A DNA stretch of 20,552 nt from Geobacter sp. UBA6802 (lineage in GTDB: Bacteria > Desulfobacterota > Desulfuromonadia > Geobacterales > Pseudopelobacteraceae): positions 1 to 20,552 of the forward strand of contig DKFG01000073.1 of NCBI GenBank assembly GCA_002452325.1. Direction: 5' to 3'. Below, in pieces: positions 16,176-20,552 of this stretch. The notes under the pieces were generated by a model. It searched no databases, was not told the DNA's origin, and saw only the letters and a program-made list of their open reading frames with translations. Within the stretch, counting starts at the first letter, position 1. Each line of letters opens with the position of its first letter. Made by a program: the position numbers and the translations under genes.

Positions 16176-17071
16176 TGCCGCACCTCGCTTGAGTCCGGCG
16201 AGGGGGCCATCCCCAGGGCACGCCGCACATACTTTTGAGCCAGGTCGGGTCGGTTTGCGGCCAGTGCCAGTCGGGTCAAGGCCAGCAAGGTCTGACGGTC
16301 ACCGGACAGCGGCTGCTGATATTTTTCGGCAGCAGCCACCGCATCCTGCAGCAGGTTGCCGGACTGCAGGATTCTGATACCGTTCAGAAACAGGCGACGC
16401 TGTTCATCACGGCTGGCAGTGGCTGCCATCCCTTGAAAATAGAAGGCAGCAGCAGCCCGATAATCTCCCTTACCCAAGGCCAGCTCTGCCGCAACAATCA
16501 GCGAATCGCTCACCAGCTGCCGGGCGCCCTGCCCCAACACCTGTTCCAGAAAGCGGACCGTTTGCTCATCACCGGCACGGCGGGCGTCCCCCAGATACTG
16601 AGCCAGCTCACGAGGAGAGGCCCCAGCCTGACGCAACTCCTCAATCTGGTCGGCATACCGCCTGCGCGCTTCATCCCAGCCCGGTTCACCGGTCACCAGC
16701 AGCTCCAGTTCCTGCCGCCGCAACTCATAGCGCAGCTTCCGGATGGCCTGCTCCTGATCGGGAGTCAGGCTGCTCCTCACATGATAACTCAGCGCCCGTG
16801 CCGCTTTCTCAGTACAGCCCGCTGCCAGATAACTGCGCACCAAGGGAATCACCAGATCGGTATCACCGTTACGCAGTTGCACCAGCGCTTCCAGATAGCG
16901 CTGCTGGGCCGGACTGGTCACATCGGGCGCTGCCAGCAGCTTGAGCAGACTCTTTTCCGGGTAAAGCATCACCAGTAGCAGCAGGCCCACCCCCGCCAGT
17001 CCGCCAATGGCCAGCGGCCCGGCAAAACGCTCGCGCGGCGGCTTGTTATCGGCAGACAAGCGCAACGTCAT
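16172..17071 (-). CDS. pelB: PelB N-terminal part: inner-membrane anchored TPR protein
   Basis: The 299-residue protein has a short basic cytoplasmic tail and one membrane helix (about 18-38, GPLAIGGLAGVGLLLLVMLY). The rest is a helical TPR-like periplasmic domain (for example AAELALGKGDYRAAAAFYF and LALAANRPDLAQKYVRRALG). It stands between pelA and the barrel-encoding gene, exactly where the first 300 or so residues of a one-piece PelB would be. In P. aeruginosa PelB begins with a similar membrane helix and TPR repeats. The TPR domain probably docks PelA in the periplasm. The ATG lies 26 nt inside the 3' end of pelA with GGGAG just upstream. The stop overlaps the GTG of the next gene. The assignment as half of PelB is inferred from architecture and position and not from strong residue identity. 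Confidence 0.8.
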   Translation of the reverse strand: MTLRLSADNKPPRERFAGPLAIGGLAGVGLLLLVMLYPEKSLLKLLAAPDVTSPAQQRYLEALVQLRNGDTDLVIPLVRSYLAAGCTEKAARALSYHVRSSLTPDQEQAIRKLRYELRRQELELLVTGEPGWDEARRRYADQIEELRQAGASPRELAQYLGDARRAGDEQTVRFLEQVLGQGARQLVSDSLIVAAELALGKGDYRAAAAFYFQGMAATASRDEQRRLFLNGIRILQSGNLLQDAVAAAEKYQQPLSGDRQTLLALTRLALAANRPDLAQKYVRRALGMAPSPDSSEVRQ

Positions 17072-19793
17072 GACTCCCAGCAGAAAGTGGGGCAGCCAAC
17101 AGTGCCCCTTCTCTGGTCACGGGCAAAGGTTTACCACGGCTGAGCAGACGGCAGCCGGCAGCATTGTCGAACAGGATCGTACTGTCAAGGTGGGCCGTCA
17201 GGGTCAGCTCCATACCGTCCGGTGTCCGCTTAAACTGCTCAATGCGTGCCGGCAGCGATGACAGCCAGGGGATTACAGGGGCTGTCGACGATAGCTGCAG
17301 AAATGCTTCACCGCCCGGCCCCAGATGGATGTAACGCTGGTCGTTGTGTTCGCTGAACCCAAGCACGTTGCGACTGGCCGCCAGATCAGGATATCCGGCG
17401 CCCACCGGCAGCCGCAGCTGGCGTAGCTCACCCTTGTTGCGGATCAGCCAGCCGGAGCCGGAGCGGGCGATCACGGTACGGTTAAAGTCCAGCACTTTGT
17501 TGACATAGTCAGAGGTAAAAACAGGATGGGGTTTTTGCGCCAGGGCCCAGTCATAGACCTCCTCCAATGCGCGACGACCGGCCTCTTTGGTTACGGAATA
17601 GGTGTGGTAGTAAATATTGATCGGCTTTAACCGACGCGGTGTATCGGTAAGTTCAAAGGTTTCGATCACCCGGCGATACCCGTAAAAAGGGCCGGTCCAT
17701 TCGTTGGTGTAGACATTTTCATTCTGGTTGGGGGCAAAGACCTGGAACCAGCCCCCCTTCTCAACTCCTAGCGGGGCTACCGAAGTAATCGATCGATTTG
17801 TTTTCAGCATCAAGGTGTAGCCACCGTTTATGTTGCCCAGCCCGGCGCTGTAGGTTGCAGCCAGTGCATCAGTCCCTGGGGTGCAATCGCCTGACCACTG
17901 TAGTAGTCTGGTCTTTTTGCCGGGGGGCAGCAGATTGTGGTCAATAAAGGCAGCCGACCCGTCAATCTCTGCATCAAGACTGAAGCTGTAGCCCTGAATC
18001 GGCAGGTACTGGGCATCATACCCACGCTTGGCGGTATCGGTCTGCTGCCAGTAAAACGGATGGGAAAAGGTATGACTGCCCGCCTCTACCCAGGGAAGCT
18101 TGAACACTGCACGGGCCTCATCTCGGTAAAACTGGGCCTGTTCCTGTTTAACGCCACGGTCCCCCAGAGTACTGGTGATTATCGAATAGGTCGTCGGTAT
18201 CCGATATTTTTTCAGGATCCGTTCTCGCAGTTCCGTCACCCCCAGCGGACCGCCGGGACGCTCTACCCGGCTTTCAAAGCCATCGGCATCAATATGTACG
18301 AGCAACAGGCGCAAGCCGTTTTCGGTGGTGACATCAGCCGCAGGCAGATCGACGATTCTGAGGGCACGGGTAAACAGCGCAAAGGGGTCCACCACCCAGC
18401 GCTCCACCTCATTAACCAGTTCATTGACCACAAACGGCTCCAGTGCGTAACCACCCCAGGAGGTCAGTGCAACCGGTTCGCTTGGGTTATCCAGACCGTT
18501 TCCCAAAACCAAAAGAGGCTCACTTCGATCAAAACGCAGTGCAACAGTCGACTCCCGTGGAAGAACAACCTTCTTTTCAAACCCCAGCATCGGGTCTTGC
18601 GCCAGCACCTGCTGTCTGCCTTGCCTACCTGCCATCGGAACCATCACCCCGCTCATCGCCTTTGTGAGTTGCGATGGCGGCACCCCAAAGCGGTCAAGAA
18701 ACAGCAGCGGCAGGCCTTCATCCCGCTGATGGATCAACCAGGAAAGCAGGCCCTGCTTGCTGCTGGAACTGTCAGAGTTGGGCCAGACCACAACCCCGGC
18801 ATAACGCCCCCGCAAGATGCTGTCAGGCAGCGGCTGACGAAGATCATGCAGATCCACCTGGTAGCCGAGATAGTTGAGCGGCATGACAGCAAAGCGATGC
18901 AGATTGGTATAGATCGGATCTGATCCTTCGCTGCCGTCGTAGAGCCCCAGGACCATACGCGGCTGCACCTCAACCGTGCCGACTCCCAGCGAGGCCAGGT
19001 CCTTGTCAGTCACCCAGGGGATGAAACCGAGAGACTTGATCTTTGCGGCCGTTGTGCGGGCCAGATCACGATCTTTTGGCGCAACATAGTCAATGGTAAT
19101 CACCGGTATACCTGCCGAGCGTACCTCGGCAAACTTGCCCAGCAGCCATTGACGGTCCGCCTCCTTCACCTGACCATAGCTGCCGGTAACCGGATCAAAG
19201 TTCTGAAAAAGTGACTCCGCTGCCACGGCAAAGGTCAGCTCCTTGACCTGATCAAAGATCTCAAACCCACGGTTCAGGATCAGTCGCGCCTCAGGGTGGC
19301 GCTGTTTGATGCTGCGGATCACCTCCACTAACCCCGCCTGCAGGGCAGGATGACGCTGCTTGTCCGGCACCAGTTGATATGAATCCAGCGTATCCAGAAA
19401 AAAGCCCCGGTAGCCGGCAGCCCAGAGCGGCTCCACCACCCGGTCCAGAAAAAAGGCCCGCCAGGCCGGATTGGCCAGATCCACCAGCCTGCTCTTCCAG
19501 GCCGGGTTGTCCCCGATCAGCCAGGCCGGATCAAGCTGCCGGAAATAGGTGCGGTTGGGATCCACTTCACCCATACTGATGTAGGCAAACAGCTGACTGT
19601 GCCCCTTCCTGTAGTCTGGAGGAACAACACCGACGGCATCCGGCTCCACCACCACCAAATCAAAGGCCTGTAACTCGTTGAAGGGAGGGTTGGGTGCATA
19701 GTAGAAGGCAATACTGAACGGCAGGTCAGCCAACGCCAAAACAGGCCCGAATGTAACGGCTGCACAACATATGAATGCGATGAGAAAACGCAT
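17046..19793 (-). CDS. pelA: PelA, Pel polysaccharide hydrolase and deacetylase
   Basis: PelA is a periplasmic protein that partly deacetylates the Pel polymer and can also cleave it. The 915-residue protein has a signal peptide (MRFLIAFICCAAVTFGPVLA, cleavage after ALA at 22). A GH114-type hydrolase domain at about 25-275 has FFLDTLD (Asp134) and AAESLFQNFD (Glu193). A reductase-like middle part follows, then a deacetylase domain with HIDADGF (Asp502, Asp504) and GSHTFSHPF (His574, His578). These residues sit at a near-constant offset from Asp160, Glu218, Asp528, His600 and His604 of P. aeruginosa PelA. The frame is open to 19862, but the ATG at 19793 has AGGGAGG upstream and yields the signal peptide. 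It is first in the operon and overlaps the next gene by 26 nt. Confidence 0.95.
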   Translation of the reverse strand: MRFLIAFICCAAVTFGPVLALADLPFSIAFYYAPNPPFNELQAFDLVVVEPDAVGVVPPDYRKGHSQLFAYISMGEVDPNRTYFRQLDPAWLIGDNPAWKSRLVDLANPAWRAFFLDRVVEPLWAAGYRGFFLDTLDSYQLVPDKQRHPALQAGLVEVIRSIKQRHPEARLILNRGFEIFDQVKELTFAVAAESLFQNFDPVTGSYGQVKEADRQWLLGKFAEVRSAGIPVITIDYVAPKDRDLARTTAAKIKSLGFIPWVTDKDLASLGVGTVEVQPRMVLGLYDGSEGSDPIYTNLHRFAVMPLNYLGYQVDLHDLRQPLPDSILRGRYAGVVVWPNSDSSSSKQGLLSWLIHQRDEGLPLLFLDRFGVPPSQLTKAMSGVMVPMAGRQGRQQVLAQDPMLGFEKKVVLPRESTVALRFDRSEPLLVLGNGLDNPSEPVALTSWGGYALEPFVVNELVNEVERWVVDPFALFTRALRIVDLPAADVTTENGLRLLLVHIDADGFESRVERPGGPLGVTELRERILKKYRIPTTYSIITSTLGDRGVKQEQAQFYRDEARAVFKLPWVEAGSHTFSHPFYWQQTDTAKRGYDAQYLPIQGYSFSLDAEIDGSAAFIDHNLLPPGKKTRLLQWSGDCTPGTDALAATYSAGLGNINGGYTLMLKTNRSITSVAPLGVEKGGWFQVFAPNQNENVYTNEWTGPFYGYRRVIETFELTDTPRRLKPINIYYHTYSVTKEAGRRALEEVYDWALAQKPHPVFTSDYVNKVLDFNRTVIARSGSGWLIRNKGELRQLRLPVGAGYPDLAASRNVLGFSEHNDQRYIHLGPGGEAFLQLSSTAPVIPWLSSLPARIEQFKRTPDGMELTLTAHLDSTILFDNAAGCRLLSRGKPLPVTREGALLAAPLSAGSHDVALVCR

Positions 19794-19797
19794 GGTA

Positions 19798-19804
19798 CCT
19801 CCCT
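19798..19804 (-). promoter_or_regulatory. Ribosome binding site of pelA
   Basis: AGGGAGG on the minus strand lies four bases before the ATG at 19793. It decides the start against an in-frame ATG at 19862, which has no such site and would bury the signal peptide behind 23 hydrophilic residues. Confidence 0.8.
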
Positions 19805-19821
19805 TCTGGGCAAACCAACTC

Positions 19822-19849
19822 TTTGTACCACCACTCCTACAAATTTCAA
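19822..19849 (-). promoter_or_regulatory. Candidate sigma-70 promoter of the pel operon
   Basis: On the minus strand TTGAAA (19844-19849) and TACAAA (19822-19827) are separated by 16 nt, with five of six and four of six matches to consensus. Transcription would begin near 19815, about 20 nt before pelA, leaving room for the ribosome site. There is no clear -24/-12 (sigma-54) pair and no c-di-GMP riboswitch in the 197-nt divergent region. Confidence 0.4.
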
Positions 19850-19893
19850 GCGTTAACCTCAATAAATGCAGCGCTCGATTTGTCCGGTTTTCC

Positions 19894-19920
19894 TTGACAC
19901 TCCAATGCTTTTCTGATACT
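19894..19920 (+). promoter_or_regulatory. Candidate sigma-70 promoter of the DksA/TraR-family gene
   Basis: A perfect TTGACA at 19894-19899 is followed by GATACT at 19915-19920 (spacing 15) or TACTGA at 19917-19922 (spacing 17). Transcription would begin near 19927, giving a leader of about 64 nt before the ATG at 19991. It points away from the pelA promoter about 50 nt to the left. Confidence 0.45.
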
Positions 19921-19990
19921 GATCTCGGCCTTTACGTCCACCTGAGCAATCTAACAAAACGAAGATTCATGGTGATGGAGCATACCTGTT

Positions 19991-20552
19991 ATGGCAACAA
20001 CCAAAACCCCACAAAAAACAGCAACCATGGTGACCGCTGACAAAAAAGCAGCGTCCAAGACCGCGCCGGTTAAAAAAGCAGCAACAACTGATAAGACACA
20101 AGAAACCAAGCCGGCAATAAAAACGGTCGTAAAAACGCCCAAGGCACCACCCCAAGAGGTCAAAACATCTGCCAAGCAGGCGACGGCTCAGCCGGTCCAG
20201 CAGGAGCAGGCACCGATTGCTCCACAATCGTTTGAGGGCAAGTGGGGTGAGATCAGGCAACTGCTGCTGAATCTGAAGGAGCAGACCCTGCTGGAAATTA
20301 AACGTTCGATCAAGAAGGGTTCTGAGGCTGCGGTTGGTGAAGAGACAACCGGCGATATCTACGATCAGGCTTCTTCTGAACGAGATCGCGAGTTGGGACT
20401 GCTGTTGAATGATCGCGAACGGGAGAAGCTGCATAACATCGATGAAGCCCTGCTGCGCATTGCCGAAGATGAGTACGGCATCTGCGAGGAGTGCGATGAA
20501 GATATCCCCTTGGGCCGCTTGAAAGTGCTGCCGTTTACCCGCCACTGCGTCA
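19991..20552 (+). CDS. DksA/TraR-family zinc-finger protein with a long lysine-rich N-terminal tail (partial)
   Basis: The gene starts at ATG 19991 and runs off the right edge after 187 codons. Residues 1-79 are a low-complexity tail of Ala, Lys, Thr, Pro and Gln with 14 lysines and only five acidic residues. From about 80 the sequence becomes a helical coiled-coil region (WGEIRQLLLNLKEQTLLEIK, then RELGLLLNDREREKLHNIDE). It is followed by the C4 zinc finger Cys165-x2-Cys168-x17-Cys186; the fourth cysteine would fall just outside the window. DksA/TraR proteins enter the RNA polymerase secondary channel and alter transcription, often with ppGpp. The tail resembles histone H1-like extensions and could bind DNA or polyanions. 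The ribosome site is mediocre (GGAG about 10 nt upstream). It is transcribed divergently from pelA; no functional link is shown. Confidence 0.88.
   Translation, partial: MATTKTPQKTATMVTADKKAASKTAPVKKAATTDKTQETKPAIKTVVKTPKAPPQEVKTSAKQATAQPVQQEQAPIAPQSFEGKWGEIRQLLLNLKEQTLLEIKRSIKKGSEAAVGEETTGDIYDQASSERDRELGLLLNDREREKLHNIDEALLRIAEDEYGICEECDEDIPLGRLKVLPFTRHCV

Noticed and set aside
17937..18923. A 328-codon open frame on the plus strand opposite pelA.
   Set aside because: It lies fully inside pelA, has no recognisable domain and a low-quality composition rich in Gln, Arg and His. It is a by-product of the GC-rich coding strand.
19805..19835. Possible sigma-54 site (TGGTAC ... TTGG) upstream of pelA.
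   Set aside because: The distance between the GG and the second element is wrong by one base, and the GC of the -12 element is missing.
19881..19899. Imperfect inverted repeat TGTC-N11-GACA as a possible operator, for example a FleQ-like box.
   Set aside because: The spacing does not fit the FleQ pattern, and the right half is simply the TTGACA of the candidate promoter.

Overview
The window looks like chromosomal DNA from a Geobacter-type member of the Desulfuromonadota (Deltaproteobacteria). This is inferred from protein style and gene content: GatB, RimO, LolA, YajQ, a Pel cluster and a DksA/TraR zinc-finger protein, in DNA that is mostly GC-rich. No 16S rRNA or other taxonomic marker is present, so the assignment is a judgement. 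No tRNA, rRNA, CRISPR array or insertion sequence was seen.

Layout. Positions 1-3587, plus strand, hold a compact housekeeping-type run: the 3' end of gatB, a CheA-type histidine kinase without a P2 domain, lolA and yajQ. It is closed by a strong hairpin at 3611-3642 that can serve as a terminator on both strands. Positions 3681 to about 6154 form a visibly more A+T-rich block. It has a large minus-strand lipoprotein with duplicated N-terminal modules and a thaumatin/GH64-like C-terminal part, a possible 24-residue membrane peptide upstream of it, and the remains of a small secreted EF-hand protein on the opposite strand. rimO (plus) follows at 6255-7607.

Positions 7608-19793, minus strand, are one long operon with the full pel exopolysaccharide set in the order known from Pseudomonas aeruginosa: pelA, pelB, pelC, pelD, pelE, pelF, pelG. 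The notable departure is that PelB is encoded by two overlapping genes. One makes an inner-membrane-anchored TPR protein (299 aa). The other makes a separately exported TPR plus beta-barrel protein (941 aa). Neighbouring cistrons mostly overlap or abut (26 nt, GTGA, 28-nt gap, 1-nt gap, ATGA, TGATG, 0-nt gap), which points to translational coupling. rimO and pelG meet tail to tail with no intergenic base. From 19991 to the right edge, on the plus strand and divergent from pelA, lies a truncated DksA/TraR-family gene with a 79-residue lysine/alanine/threonine/proline tail.

How the genes fit together. PelF should polymerise the sugar chain at the inner membrane together with PelD, PelE and PelG. 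PelD keeps an RxxD cyclic-di-GMP inhibitory-site motif in a degenerate GGDEF domain, so polymer synthesis is probably switched on by c-di-GMP. PelA carries both hydrolase and deacetylase catalytic motifs and should modify the polymer in the periplasm. The two PelB parts and the PelC lipoprotein should form the periplasmic TPR scaffold and outer-membrane exit. The system itself is known. The split PelB, the unassigned lipoprotein block and the tailed DksA protein are the parts most worth a second look.
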